64,000 nucleotides of DNA. Origin: Pseudomonas sp. RSB 5.4 (lineage in GTDB: Bacteria > Pseudomonadota > Gammaproteobacteria > Pseudomonadales > Pseudomonadaceae). The stretch is taken from the NCBI RefSeq assembly GCF_037126175.1, contig NZ_CP146986.1, positions 1,640,501 through 1,704,500 of the forward strand, read 5' to 3'. Made by a program: the position numbers and the translations under genes. Positions 20,907 to 30,185 of the stretch are shown here, one piece after another; position 1 is the stretch's first letter; each line of letters starts with the position of its first letter. The notes beneath the pieces are model-generated. The model made no database searches, was not told the DNA's origin, and saw nothing but the letters and a program-made list of their open reading frames with translations.

Positions 20907-21836
20907 ATGAATCGTAATGACCTGCGTCGTGTCGACCTGAACCTGTTGATCGTATTCGAAACTCTGATGCACGAACGCAGCGTGACCCGCGCCGCCGAGA
21001 AGCTTTTTCTTGGCCAGCCGGCAATCAGTGCGGCGCTTTCGCGCCTGCGCAGCCTGTTCGATGACCCGTTGTTCGTGCGCACCGGGCGCAGCATGGAACC
21101 CTCCGCCCGCGCGGTGGAGATCTTCGCCCTGCTCTCCCCGGCGCTCGACTCGATTTCCACCGCCGTCAGCCGTGCGGCTGAGTTCGATCCGGCCACCAGT
21201 ACTTCGGTATTTCGTATCGGCCTGTCCGACGACGTCGAATTCGCCCTGCTGCCTATGCTGCTCAAACGTCTGCGCGCCGAAGCACCGGGCATCGTGCTGG
21301 TCGTACGTCGGGTCAACTACATATTGATGCCGGGGCTGCTGGCTTCTGGCGAAATTTCCATCGGTGTCAGCTACACCACTGACCTGCCGGCCAACGCCAA
21401 ACGCAAGGTACTGCGTCGCAGCCAGCCGAAACTGCTGCGCGCCGACACCGTGCCCGGACCGCTGAGTCTGGATGACTATTGCGCGCGCCCGCATGCGCTG
21501 GTGTCGTTCGCCGGCGACCTCAGTGGTTTTATTGATGAGGAACTGGAGAAGCTCGGGCGCAAGCGTCATGTGGTGCTGGCCGTGCCGCAGTTCAACGGTT
21601 TGAGTACGTTGCTCGCCGGCACCGACATCGTCGCCACCGTACCGGATTACACCGCCGATGCACTGACGGCCGCCGGTGGCGTGCGGGCGGAAGACCCGCC
21701 GTTGCCGACGCGCACGTTTGAGCTGCACATGGCGTGGCGCGGGTCGCAGGATAATGATCCCGGGGAGCGTTGGTTACGGTCGCGGATTCAGATGTTCTTC
21801 GGCGACCCGGACAGTCTCGAGTTGCCTGCGCATTGA
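20907..21836 (+). CDS. mexT: MexT, LysR-type activator of mexS and mexEF-oprN
   Basis: LysR-type transcription regulator of 309 residues. The N-terminal helix-turn-helix (VTRAAEKLFLGQPAISAALSRL as overlapping elements) and the sequences FDDPLFVRTGRSMEP, DYCARPHALVSFAGDLSGF and TLLAGTDIVATVPDY read as MexT. In P. aeruginosa it activates the pump and represses type III secretion and quorum-linked traits. ATG 20907 has AGGA eight bases ahead. No frameshift or the small insertions that inactivate MexT in some P. aeruginosa strains are seen. Its expected target operon, mexEF-oprN, lies 33 kb away in this window, not next to it. Confidence 0.9.
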   Translation: MNRNDLRRVDLNLLIVFETLMHERSVTRAAEKLFLGQPAISAALSRLRSLFDDPLFVRTGRSMEPSARAVEIFALLSPALDSISTAVSRAAEFDPATSTSVFRIGLSDDVEFALLPMLLKRLRAEAPGIVLVVRRVNYILMPGLLASGEISIGVSYTTDLPANAKRKVLRRSQPKLLRADTVPGPLSLDDYCARPHALVSFAGDLSGFIDEELEKLGRKRHVVLAVPQFNGLSTLLAGTDIVATVPDYTADALTAAGGVRAEDPPLPTRTFELHMAWRGSQDNDPGERWLRSRIQMFFGDPDSLELPAH

Positions 21837-21886
21837 GCAGGCAACGTTTCAAATGAAATGCGCCCGGCGGCTTGTAGTCCTTGAAC

Positions 21887-23065
21887 TCAAGCCACGGACC
21901 GGGCCAGGCGATACAGCGACAGGCAGTAAAACGCCAACGCCGACGCCGCCAGCATCCCGCCCACCACCCCAATGTAAGCAAAGCCAAACTGACTCCCCAC
22001 CCAACTCCCCACCAGTGCCCCGCCGCCGATACCGATGTTGTAGATCCCGGAAAACAGCGCCATCGCCACGTCGGTAGCGTCCGGAGCCAGCACCAGGACT
22101 TTCGACTGTAACGCCAGCCCGAAGCCCATGATCGCCATCCCCCAGAACACACTCAGCACGCCGAGGTATGAGACGTTGCCGCTCAACGGCAACAGCGAAG
22201 CCAGGCACAAGGCGAGCAACGACACGCAGATGATCAGAAAGCGCTGCGGGTTATAGCTGTGCAGGTAGCTGAACAACAGCGAGCCGAAAATGCCGGCGCC
22301 ACCGAACAACAACAGCAGGAGCGTCACCACATCGCCGCTCATGCCCGCTACGGTCAGAACGAACGGTTCGATGTAGCTGTAGGCGGTGAACTGTGCCGTC
22401 ACGACCAGCGCCGTCAGGACATAGATGGCCACCAGTGCCGGCCGCTTCAACAACACCGGCAGACTCTTGAGCGAGCCGGAGTTCTGACTGGGCAGCAACG
22501 GCAGCACCTTCGCCAGACAGAACACCAGCGCTGCCGCAAAGCCGGCGATCACGATGAACGTGGTGCGCCAGCCCATGGCCTCGCCTAACAAGCGGCCGAG
22601 GGGAATGCCCAGCACCATCGCCAGCGAAGTACCGGTTGCCAGCAAACCCAAGGCCTGAACCTGTTTGCCCGGCGGCGCGAGGCGTACGGCCAGAGACGCG
22701 GTGATCGACCAGAACAGCGCATGCGACAGCGCCACACCGATCCGGCTCACCAGCAACACACCGAAGCTGGTCGCCAGACTCGACAGAATGTGACTGGCGA
22801 TAAACATTCCAAACAGCACGATCAACAGCCGTCGGCGCTCGACGTTGCGTGTCAGCAGCATGATCGGCAGAGACGTCAAAGACACCACCCACGCATAGAT
22901 AGTCAACATCAGGCCAACCTGCGCGGTCGACATGTCGAAGCTGCTGCCGATCGAACTCAACAGACCGACCGGTACAAACTCGGTGGTGTTGAACACAAAC
23001 GCAGCCAGTGCCAGGGCAATCACTGCGTACCAGTTGCCGTTGTTTATCGCCGTAGAATCACTCAT
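21887..23065 (-). CDS. sotB: SotB-type major facilitator sugar/drug exporter
   Basis: Inner membrane transporter of 392 residues with about 12 hydrophobic segments. It starts with the family hallmark [19 protein letters not shown] and contains the MFS loop motif [19 protein letters not shown] between helices 2 and 3, and [19 protein letters not shown]. The SotB/YdeA branch exports arabinose, IPTG and some drugs. The last base of mexT is only 50 bases from its stop and the two genes converge. Substrate is not predictable. Confidence 0.85.
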   Translation of the reverse strand: MSDSTAINNGNWYAVIALALAAFVFNTTEFVPVGLLSSIGSSFDMSTAQVGLMLTIYAWVVSLTSLPIMLLTRNVERRRLLIVLFGMFIASHILSSLATSFGVLLVSRIGVALSHALFWSITASLAVRLAPPGKQVQALGLLATGTSLAMVLGIPLGRLLGEAMGWRTTFIVIAGFAAALVFCLAKVLPLLPSQNSGSLKSLPVLLKRPALVAIYVLTALVVTAQFTAYSYIEPFVLTVAGMSGDVVTLLLLLFGGAGIFGSLLFSYLHSYNPQRFLIICVSLLALCLASLLPLSGNVSYLGVLSVFWGMAIMGFGLALQSKVLVLAPDATDVAMALFSGIYNIGIGGGALVGSWVGSQFGFAYIGVVGGMLAASALAFYCLSLYRLARSVA

Positions 23066-23339
23066 TTAAACGTCGTATTACTCTTCGATGATCGTGCGTA
23101 ATTGTACGCATGCGATCCGTGCCCATCTGTCGGTTTTTTTGTACACCCATTGCCGAAAAGCCTCATACGACAGGTGGTTCGATGACGACTGTACTATAAA
23201 GATTTGGTGACTTGTCCAACGGGTTGAAGCACTCGACGTTCACTTTCGAGTGTCCGTCGATCCCTCAAGCACAGGCATCAGGCCAGCGGACCAGGACGTG
23301 CAGCTCCTGAATGTATGACCTCACTTCCTGGAAATTCCC

Positions 23340-23708
23340 ATGAAAACGCCTCATACCTGCGCTGCACGCATCATTCCCCTCCTTTTCCTGACATTCAGCG
23401 CTGCCGCCACGTTAAGCGGTTGCATGAGCGCTGAACAACAAGCGGCTGAAGACCGTCAGACATGCGCCGGTTACGGCTACGTACAAGGCTCTACCGCGTT
23501 TGCAAACTGCATGATGATCTCCGACCAGAAACGCAAGAAAGCCGTTGCCGATTGGCAAGCCCAGCAAGATCGGGAGTGGCAACAGAAAACCGCGAAACCC
23601 GCCATGCAGGAATGTAATACCACCGAAAGCGTCGATGTTCAGGGTGACGCATCAGCCGATGGCCAAACCACACGAACCAAGTCCAACACGGTATGCATCG
23701 GTCAATAA
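23340..23708 (+). CDS. Small hypothetical lipoprotein
   Basis: A 122-residue secreted protein with a signal peptide and lipobox LSGC (Cys at about 28). The mature part has four further cysteines (RQTCAGYGY, FANCMM, MQECNTTE, NTVCIGQ), so disulfides are likely, and a charged helical middle (DQKRKKAVADWQAQQDREWQ). The GYGYVQGS-FANCMM arrangement is typical of small Pseudomonas lipoproteins of unknown function. The interval 23066-23339 upstream holds the divergent sotB promoter. Confidence 0.7.
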   Translation: MKTPHTCAARIIPLLFLTFSAAATLSGCMSAEQQAAEDRQTCAGYGYVQGSTAFANCMMISDQKRKKAVADWQAQQDREWQQKTAKPAMQECNTTESVDVQGDASADGQTTRTKSNTVCIGQ

Positions 23709-23740
23709 GGCGAGGTCTTGAATGAGACCATCTGCCTCGC

Positions 23741-24025
23741 TCATTGCCCTGAGTAGCCTTTGACGCGCATGCAATCATTCGTCAGGTCGATCTGTTTTTC
23801 CGCAATGACGATCCCGTCACCCACGGCACTGCCCATGCCGTGGGTTGTATCGTTTGCAGCAGGGCTTGAATGGTAGCTGGCGGTCGCGGCCTTGGCCTGG
23901 TACTGGCATTCAGCTTTGTCGTGCTGGATATCAGCGGCACTCGCGCCGGGTCTGGACCAGTCATGCACAGATGTCACACAGGCGCTCAACAGCGTCGCAA
24001 GCAACGCAATCATCAATAACTTCAT
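23741..24025 (-). CDS. Small hypothetical lipoprotein
   Basis: A 94-residue protein with signal peptide and lipobox LSAC (Cys at about 16). The mature part resembles small outer membrane lipoproteins of unknown role (DIQHDKAECQYQAKAAT, then LTNDCMRVKGY at the C-terminus); two Cys may form a disulfide. It converges with the lipoprotein gene at 23340. No function is assigned. Confidence 0.72.
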   Translation of the reverse strand: MKLLMIALLATLLSACVTSVHDWSRPGASAADIQHDKAECQYQAKAATASYHSSPAANDTTHGMGSAVGDGIVIAEKQIDLTNDCMRVKGYSGQ

Positions 24026-24091
24026 GGTGTGTACCGCCGATAGATTAAAAGTTGCAATGTTCCTGGCTGGCTCGAATCGCCGAAACAGCGA

Positions 24092-24391
24092 TCACTTGCA
24101 GACGAATGTCACGTTAGCCACGTCATTCCCGGGATCGAGCGGCAAGCGCGATTGCACGTCAAACACGTCGATCTGCTTGCCGAGCGAAGCGCACTTCTTC
24201 CCGGCGCCGCTAAGCGCCATCCGACGGGCCTCGGAATGAGTGTGGCGGGACGGCTGTGTTTTTGCCGAGACCTGATACTCATAAGGACCGAGTTTCAGGT
24301 CGTGGGATTGCCAGACATAGTTGCCGACCAATGCAATGGCGCTCACAGCGATGATCATATTGAGTTTCATGGCAAGTATCGGACGCTGCAT
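24092..24391 (-). CDS. Small membrane-anchored hypothetical protein
   Basis: A 99-residue protein with one N-terminal membrane anchor (MIIAVSAIALVGNYVW) and a periplasmic remainder with two cysteines. Start 24391 (MQRPILAMKLN) is chosen over the far upstream 24502; ATG 24370 is also possible. It sits between a lipoprotein gene and the divergent argP. Unrecognised. Confidence 0.55.
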   Translation of the reverse strand: MQRPILAMKLNMIIAVSAIALVGNYVWQSHDLKLGPYEYQVSAKTQPSRHTHSEARRMALSGAGKKCASLGKQIDVFDVQSRLPLDPGNDVANVTFVCK

Positions 24392-24601
24392 ATTTGAATG
24401 CTCATCACGCCCACCTTTCTCTGTGAATAAAGCCTCATTGCTGTCATTCGGAAAATCGGATGACACCCGGTGCAGTGTGTTGCGCGGGCTGAAACCGCTC
24501 ACTGTCGCCGCCGAGCAATGATTGAGCAGCGCTATGTTTAAGTGAAGAAAAACGCAGTATCTTTCAGTAACGATTAGAAATACTTAACCAGAGCGACAGC
24601 C

Positions 24602-25528
24602 ATGCAACTCGACGCAAAACAGATGCAGGCGTTCCTCGCCGTAGTCGACAGCGGCAGTTTCGAGAAGGCTGCGGAACGTCTTAACGTGACGCCGTCGGCG
24701 GTGTCGCAACGCATACACGCCCTTGAAGTTCGCTTGGGCAGCTCGGTGGTGGTGCGCGGTCGCCCGTGCGAGCCGACGCTGGCGGGCAGAAAACTGATGC
24801 TCTATCTGCGTCGTGCAACCGTGCTCGAAGAAGAACTGCTGAACGAGCTGACCGGCGATGAACAGGATCACCTGCGCGTGGTCATTGCCGTCAATGGCGA
24901 CACGCTGGCGACATGGTTCTTTCCGGCACTGGCCGAGATATTCGTCAGCGAGAATATTTTGCTCGACGTCGTGGTCGACGATCAGGATCACACCTATGCC
25001 TTGCTGGAAAGCGGCCAGGTCATCGGCTGTATCGGCACGCGTTCGCAGCCTATGCGCGGTTGTTTCGCTGAGCTGCTGGGTCCGGTGCGTTACCAGTTGG
25101 TCGCATCGCCAGAGTTTCAGCAGCGCTGGTTTGCCAAGGGCCTGACCCGCGCCGCGGCACGCAAGGCGCCGGTATTTGCCTATTCGCGCAAAGACACCCT
25201 GCAGTCGGAGTTCATGCAGTCACGCTTCGGCCTGCACGCAGACGCTTACCCCACGCACTACCTGTCACTGCCAGAGGCTCGTCTGAAAGCCATTCGCCGC
25301 GGACTCGGCTACGGCATGGTGCCGTATATGCAGGTCAGCGATTTGCTGAAAAGTCGCGAACTGGTGGATGTGGCGCCGGGGCATTTCACCGATGTCGAAC
25401 TGTACTGGCATGCGTGGGCGCTGCAATCACCGCGCATGGAAATGCTCTCCGAGCGCGCGGTACATGCCGCACGACGGATCTTGAGCAGCAAAGGACCGGT
25501 GAAGCGCTCGACCATGTCTAGGAAGTAA
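24602..25528 (+). CDS. argP: ArgP (IciA) LysR-type regulator of amino acid export
   Basis: LysR-family regulator of 308 residues. The N-terminus MQLDAKQMQAFLAVVDSGSF and RLNVTPSAVSQRIHALE carry the helix-turn-helix of the ArgP group, and the effector domain has VVVDDQDHTYALLESGQV and RGLGYGMVPYMQ. ArgP senses lysine and arginine and activates the lysE/argO exporter. No lysE gene lies next to it in this window. A hairpin follows at 25534. Confidence 0.88.
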   Translation: MQLDAKQMQAFLAVVDSGSFEKAAERLNVTPSAVSQRIHALEVRLGSSVVVRGRPCEPTLAGRKLMLYLRRATVLEEELLNELTGDEQDHLRVVIAVNGDTLATWFFPALAEIFVSENILLDVVVDDQDHTYALLESGQVIGCIGTRSQPMRGCFAELLGPVRYQLVASPEFQQRWFAKGLTRAAARKAPVFAYSRKDTLQSEFMQSRFGLHADAYPTHYLSLPEARLKAIRRGLGYGMVPYMQVSDLLKSRELVDVAPGHFTDVELYWHAWALQSPRMEMLSERAVHAARRILSSKGPVKRSTMSRK

Positions 25529-25533
25529 CCAGC

Positions 25534-25563
25534 GCCGCTGCCGAGGCTGCCCTCGGCAGCGGC
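25534..25563 (+). terminator. Strong hairpin after argP
   Basis: A perfect 13-base-pair GC-rich stem with a four-base loop begins six bases after the argP stop; it lacks a clear T tract, so it may be a transcript-end stabiliser or a weak terminator. It separates argP from the hrpL operon. Confidence 0.7.
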
Positions 25564-25605
25564 GACGCGAGTCACCGCTGCACAGCAGCAGATGCACATC
25601 TGCCC

Positions 25606-26154
25606 TCAGTCCGGCCCATCCTCAAACAACGGTAGACCAAACAGCAACACGTCCGCCCGCTCCTCGCCAAACCGGGCGATCCCTGGCAAGCGGGCCCAGA
25701 GTACCGCGCCGATGGATTGCACGATGTGCTGGCTAGGCACGTTGGCGGCCATGATCCAGGCGACCAGGGTTTCCAGGCCGAACTGACGCCCGAGGATCAC
25801 CGTCGCATGGCCCAGGCGCACGCCAATGCCACTGCCGTAGCGATCGGCGCGCACATAAATGGCAGTTTCGCCGGTGTTGCGGCAGGCCTGGGTGCCCCAA
25901 CTGAAGCGGTTGATCGACAACCAGCCAACCACTTCGCCGCCGCGTTCAAGCACGTAGACGGGCAGGCCATCGCGCTTGTACAGATTGATATAGAAAGTCA
26001 CTTCCTCAAGCGTCATCGGCCGGGTCACTGGCGAGTTGGCACCCGTGCCGGCGGTTTCGTTGAAGATCTCCATCATCGCCGGCAGGTCGGCATCGCAGGA
26101 CTCACGCACACCGCGTGGCAGGGTCATGGGTTGGCTATGACGAAATCCGTTCAT
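25606..26154 (-). CDS. GNAT acetyltransferase (phosphinothricin acetyltransferase-like) coupled to hrpL
   Basis: A 182-residue N-acetyltransferase with the GNAT fold: VREADAD-like start (RGVRESCDADLPAMMEIFNE), VLERGGEVVGWLSINRF, the acetyl-CoA loop VRADRYGSGIGVRLGH near 101-116, and VAWIMAANVPSQHIVQSIGAV. It resembles the phosphinothricin/methionine sulfone N-acetyltransferase group. The ATG at 26154 overlaps the hrpL TGA (ATGA) and a strong RBS (GGGAGGG) lies inside the hrpL 3' end, so it is translationally coupled to the type III sigma factor. No such gene is part of the standard P. syringae cluster. Its substrate is unknown. Confidence 0.78.
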   Translation of the reverse strand: MNGFRHSQPMTLPRGVRESCDADLPAMMEIFNETAGTGANSPVTRPMTLEEVTFYINLYKRDGLPVYVLERGGEVVGWLSINRFSWGTQACRNTGETAIYVRADRYGSGIGVRLGHATVILGRQFGLETLVAWIMAANVPSQHIVQSIGAVLWARLPGIARFGEERADVLLFGLPLFEDGPD

Positions 26155-26729
26155 GCGCTGGCCCTCCCGGTGTAGACACTGCACTTCAACTGGCCCCGGG
26201 CCCTGGCCAGACGTGAACGCACCGTGCCGATGGGCACGCCCAGTTGCTGCGCGGCGTCCTGATAGCTGATGTCGGAATCCACCACCAGATCGATCACCGC
26301 GCGCATGTCCACCGACAAGTCGTCGATGGCCTCCAGCGTGCGCCTGAGCAGGCGCTGGTGCTCGCTGACCTGGCTCGGGTCGTGGCCATATTCCAGACTT
26401 TCGATGCCCGCCTCTTCCAGCACCGCGCACTGCGGCCGGCGATAGAAGTTCTTGAAGTGATTGCTGACCAGGTTAGTGGCAATGCCGAACAGCCAGGTTT
26501 CCGGTTTCGACGCCCCGGTGTACTTGTGCTGGTTGCGCCAGGCTTCCAGATAAGTCATCTGCATCAGGTCATCGACATCGGCCGGGTTGAACACTCGCTT
26601 ATTGATGAAACCGCGCAGCTTTTTCTCGCTGCTGTGTGCCAGTCCGCCCAGGTCCAGTTCGATGGCGGCAATGACTTTCGCTTCCGTTTGAACACTACTC
26701 GATTCCACGCTTGTTCCCTCATCACTCAC
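26151..26729 (-). CDS. hrpL: HrpL, ECF sigma factor of the type III secretion regulon
   Basis: Alternative sigma factor of 192 residues that directs RNA polymerase to hrp boxes. Region 2 (about 40-100) contains NPADVDDLMQMTYLEAWRNQ and SKPETWLFGIATNLVSNHFK; region 4 (about 140-185) contains SYQDAAQQLGVPIGTVRSRL. It sits beside hrpJ, divergently, exactly as in P. syringae. The start is a GTG at 26729; an in-frame GTG at 26708 has a better RBS (GAGGGA seven bases ahead) and would give 185 residues, close to the 184 of P. syringae HrpL. Six hrp boxes in the window support its function. Confidence 0.93.
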   Translation of the reverse strand: MSDEGTSVESSSVQTEAKVIAAIELDLGGLAHSSEKKLRGFINKRVFNPADVDDLMQMTYLEAWRNQHKYTGASKPETWLFGIATNLVSNHFKNFYRRPQCAVLEEAGIESLEYGHDPSQVSEHQRLLRRTLEAIDDLSVDMRAVIDLVVDSDISYQDAAQQLGVPIGTVRSRLARARGQLKCSVYTGRASA

Positions 26730-26826
26730 GCTATGCCGACAGTGGCGGGAGGGATAGAGAGCAGCGAGCGTACCAACCTTGGTACTTTTATAACTTATTG
26801 TTTTTAAACACTTTTAAAAACCGAAA

Positions 26827-26842
26827 AGCGCGTTTTTTGCCA
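26827..26842 (-). promoter_or_regulatory. Candidate sigma-54 promoter of hrpL
   Basis: On the minus strand TGGCAAAAAACGCGCT has the GG-N10-GC spacing of a sigma-54 promoter, about 100 bases before hrpL. hrpL is known to be driven by sigma-54 with HrpR/HrpS in P. syringae. The -12 part matches poorly. A nearby better -24 element (TGGCAC at 26870-26875) lacks GC at the right distance. Confidence 0.4.
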
Positions 26843-26910
26843 TTTGTTGCACTTTCGACAAAAAGCCTGTGCCAGTTCTTGCACAGTCAACCGGGCCGCT
26901 TCGCGCCCAG

Positions 26911-26938
26911 GGAACCGGACGCCGGCAAACGCCACTCA
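26911..26938 (+). promoter_or_regulatory. hrp box, HrpL promoter of the hrpJ operon
   Basis: GGAACC at 26911-26916, 15-base spacer, CCACTCA at 26932-26938, an exact match to the HrpL consensus GGAACC-N15/16-CCACNNA. It ends 35 bases before hrpJ. Confidence 0.95.
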
Positions 26939-26973
26939 CTGCACACCTGAATAGCGGTGGAACGTGCGCCTCC

Positions 26974-28083
26974 ATGAAAATTTCCAACTACAACGATGCC
27001 CTGCCACTGGACTTGCTGCCGCGTCCGCTGTTTGGCACCGAAGCCACTGCGGCCACGGCGAAGAACCCGCTGATCGACTCCATGGAAGAGGTGGCTCTGA
27101 AGTTCAGCGAAAGCATCGAGCGCCACAGCAAGAGCCTCGACGAACGCCACATCAGCGATGCTTCCCGAGGGCAGCGCGTGGAGCGCATCGAGAAGCTCGT
27201 CGAGCTCTATCGCCTGCTTGATCACGGCGACCAGCCGAGCCTCGAGCAACAGGCGCGGCGCATGCAGCAGCAACTGCAACAGCAGCCGTCGCTGCAGGCG
27301 GCGCTGAGCGTCGCGGACAATGATCCGGCGCGCACCGACATCCTGCTGCAACAGGCGATGCGCCTGTCATTGGCTGAAGGTCTGGACGGCGAGGCGCAGA
27401 ACACGCGCGAGCTGATCGACGAATTGCGTCTGGTGCACGGTGACAAAATCCGAGCGGGCTTCAATACCGCCAGCGCCATCGCCCTGTTCAGCCGCGACCC
27501 GCAGCAACGGGCGCCGATGCGTCAGCTCTACTACAAAGCCATCGTCGGCCAGCAACCCTTGGCCAGCCTGCTCGAAGCCCTGCTCGAACACTTCAGTGAA
27601 GAGCAATTCGCCCGTGGCCTGCGCACCTTGCAACGAGCGCTGGCGGACGACATCGCCGCCCTTTCGCCCTCGTTGCCCGGTAACGTTCTCGGCTCGATGT
27701 TGCGCGGCTTGGGCTCCTGCGGGCAGCTCAACAATCTGATCAAGGCTTGCCACGACCTGTTGCAGCGTTTGAGCCAGAAACAACGCCGCGAAAGCATGAC
27801 GCCGCTGGCCATGAGCAAACGGCTGCTGCGCTTTTGTGCCAACGGTTTCTTCGCCCGCGACCTGACGCTACTCAGCGATGACACTCTGGACAACGCTCCG
27901 CACTTGCAGCCGCTGTATTTCAACGGCCTCTATCCACTGCTGCAAAACCTCCCGCTGGTGTTGTGGAAAGACCTCAAGACCCGGCAAAACGGCCTGCGCC
28001 TGTTGCATAACCTGATGGAGCAACTGGCCCGGCAAGAACGCCAGGCCATGGGGCTGGTCGAGCCGGGGCGAGGTCTGCAATGA
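26974..28083 (+). CDS. hrpJ: HrpJ, type III secretion gatekeeper (SctW)
   Basis: Gatekeeper/switch protein of 369 residues that controls the order of translocator and effector secretion and is itself secreted. It contains the YopN/InvE-type HrpJ domain (about 45-200) with SMEEVALKFSESIERHSKSL, and helical repeats to the C-terminus. It is first in the hrpJ-hrcU operon, 35 bases after a perfect hrp box, and its TGA overlaps the hrcV ATG. The frame is open to 26869, but that would put the start upstream of the hrp box; ATG 26974 is chosen. RBS is weak. Confidence 0.9.
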   Translation: MKISNYNDALPLDLLPRPLFGTEATAATAKNPLIDSMEEVALKFSESIERHSKSLDERHISDASRGQRVERIEKLVELYRLLDHGDQPSLEQQARRMQQQLQQQPSLQAALSVADNDPARTDILLQQAMRLSLAEGLDGEAQNTRELIDELRLVHGDKIRAGFNTASAIALFSRDPQQRAPMRQLYYKAIVGQQPLASLLEALLEHFSEEQFARGLRTLQRALADDIAALSPSLPGNVLGSMLRGLGSCGQLNNLIKACHDLLQRLSQKQRRESMTPLAMSKRLLRFCANGFFARDLTLLSDDTLDNAPHLQPLYFNGLYPLLQNLPLVLWKDLKTRQNGLRLLHNLMEQLARQERQAMGLVEPGRGLQ

Positions 28084-30173
28084 ATCGCCTGATCCACGCC
28101 CTCAACCGCCTGGCGCTGGCGGTGATGCGCCGCACCGAAATCGTCGGCGCCGTGATGGTCATGGCCATCGTGTTCATGATGATCCTGCCGCTGCCCACCG
28201 CATTGGTCGACGTGCTGATTGCGCTGAACATCTGCATCTCTTCGCTGCTGATCGTGCTGGCCATGTACCTGCCGCGACCGCTGGCGTTCTCGACGTTTCC
28301 GGCGGTGCTATTGCTGACCACCATGTTTCGGCTGTCGCTGTCGATCGCCACCACCCGCCTGATCCTGCTGCAACAGGATGCGGGGCACATCGTCGAAGCC
28401 TTCGGCAGTTTCGTGGTGGGCGGCAATCTGGCGGTGGGTCTGGTGATTTTCCTGATCCTGACCATCGTCAACTTTCTGGTGATCACCAAGGGCTCGGAAC
28501 GGGTAGCCGAAGTCGCCGCGCGCTTCACCCTGGATGCCATGCCCGGCAAACAGATGTCGATCGACAGCGACCTGCGCGCCAATCTGATCAACGTGCGTGA
28601 AGCCCGTCAGCGGCGCGAGCAACTGTCCAAGGAAAGTCAGTTGTTCGGCGCCATGGACGGTGCGATGAAATTCGTCAAAGGTGACGCCATCGCCGGTCTG
28701 GTGATCGTCTTTATCAACCTGATCGGCGGCTTCTCCATCGGCGTGCTGCAAAACGGCATGCAGGCCTCCGACGCCATGCACCTGTACTCGGTGCTGACCA
28801 TCGGCGACGGCCTGATCGCGCAGATTCCCGCGCTGCTGATTTCCCTGACTGCCGGCATGATCATCACCCGGGTGGCGCCGGACAGTCAGGCCGGCGACGC
28901 CAACATCGGCCATGAAATCGCCGAACAATTGACCAGTCAGCCCAAGGCCTGGGTGTTTTCCTCGATCGGCATGCTCGGCTTTGCCGCGATCCCCGGCATG
29001 CCCAGTCTGGTGTTCATCAGCATCAGCCTGATTTGCCTGTTCAGTGGCCTGATTCAGCTGTGGCGCATTCGCCAGAAGCAGATTCTCCAGGATCACGACG
29101 GCGCCACCCGCAATGGCGCGCCCGAGCTCAATGGCCGCGAAGACATCCGCCGCTTCAATCCGTCCCGCGCCTATTTGTTGCAGTTCCATCCCGCCCACAA
29201 AGGCAGTGCGGCGCTGGAGCGTTTGCTGCACGGCATTCGCCAGCGACGCAACACCCTGGTGCACCGTTTCGGCTTGACCTTGCCTTCGTTCGATCTGGAG
29301 TTCAGCGAGGATTGCGCCGAAGACGAATTTCGATTCTGCGTCTACGAAGTGCCGCTGATTCGCGCCACCTGGAGTGAAACCCTGCAAGCCGTGCATCTGC
29401 GCCAGTGCGGGGAGCTGCACGACGGCGAGCCGGGGCGCGCGGAGCGTGATGAAAGTGAATGGGTGTGGTTTGCCCCCGACCATGCGCTGTTGCGCATGAG
29501 CAGTGTCGAGCCGGTCAGTGCCGAGGAACTGATCCTCGAACGCATGAGCCGCGCCTTCCAGGCCACCGGCCCGCAGTTCATTGGTCTGCAGGAAAGCAAG
29601 GCGATCCTCGGCTGGCTCGAAAGCGAACAGCCGGAGCTGGCGCAGGAGCTGCAACGTACCCTGCCCCTGGCGCGTTTCGCCGCCGTGCTGCAACGGCTGT
29701 CCGCCGAGCTGGTGTCGCTGCGCTCGGTGCGGCCGATTGCCGAGACGCTGATCGAACAAGGGCAACACGAACGCGACCTGAACGCCCTCACCGATTACGT
29801 GCGCATCGCCCTCAAGGCACAAATCTGCCACCAGCACACCGAACAAGGTGCGCTCAATGCGTGGCTGATCACCCCGGAAACCGAAGTGCTGCTGCGCGAC
29901 GCCCTGCGCCAGAGCCAGAACGAAGCCTGGTTTGCCCTCGAACCGGAACTGGGCAATGCCCTGCTCGAACAACTGCGCCACGCTTTCCCGCTGCGCTCGC
30001 GACCGGCGCCGGTGCTGCTGGTGGCGCAGGACCTGCGCAGCCCGTTGCACGGTTTGCTCAGGGATGAATTCAACCATGTTCCGGTGCTGTCCTTCGCCGA
30101 GTTGCTGTCCTCGGTGCAGGTACAGGTGCTGGGACGCCTCGATCTGCAAGAAGCCCATGCCTTGATGGCCTGA
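28080..30173 (+). CDS. hrcV: HrcV, export gate protein of the type III secretion system (SctV)
   Basis: Inner membrane export gate, 697 residues, FHIPEP/FlhA family. Eight hydrophobic segments fill the first 330 residues with the conserved LSIATTRLILL, MPGKQMSIDSDL and RVAPDSQAGD loops; the cytoplasmic C-terminal domain (about 350-697) forms the nonameric ring for substrates and chaperones. The ATG overlaps the hrpJ stop. Sequence and length are normal for HrcV of the Hrp1 family. Confidence 0.96.
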   Translation: MNRLIHALNRLALAVMRRTEIVGAVMVMAIVFMMILPLPTALVDVLIALNICISSLLIVLAMYLPRPLAFSTFPAVLLLTTMFRLSLSIATTRLILLQQDAGHIVEAFGSFVVGGNLAVGLVIFLILTIVNFLVITKGSERVAEVAARFTLDAMPGKQMSIDSDLRANLINVREARQRREQLSKESQLFGAMDGAMKFVKGDAIAGLVIVFINLIGGFSIGVLQNGMQASDAMHLYSVLTIGDGLIAQIPALLISLTAGMIITRVAPDSQAGDANIGHEIAEQLTSQPKAWVFSSIGMLGFAAIPGMPSLVFISISLICLFSGLIQLWRIRQKQILQDHDGATRNGAPELNGREDIRRFNPSRAYLLQFHPAHKGSAALERLLHGIRQRRNTLVHRFGLTLPSFDLEFSEDCAEDEFRFCVYEVPLIRATWSETLQAVHLRQCGELHDGEPGRAERDESEWVWFAPDHALLRMSSVEPVSAEELILERMSRAFQATGPQFIGLQESKAILGWLESEQPELAQELQRTLPLARFAAVLQRLSAELVSLRSVRPIAETLIEQGQHERDLNALTDYVRIALKAQICHQHTEQGALNAWLITPETEVLLRDALRQSQNEAWFALEPELGNALLEQLRHAFPLRSRPAPVLLVAQDLRSPLHGLLRDEFNHVPVLSFAELLSSVQVQVLGRLDLQEAHALMA

Positions 30174-30185
30174 CGGAGTGATGCG

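Noticed and set aside
26859..26875. TGGCAC element as the hrpL sigma-54 -24 box
   Set aside because: There is no GC dinucleotide ten bases downstream of its GG, so it cannot form a sigma-54 promoter with proper spacing.
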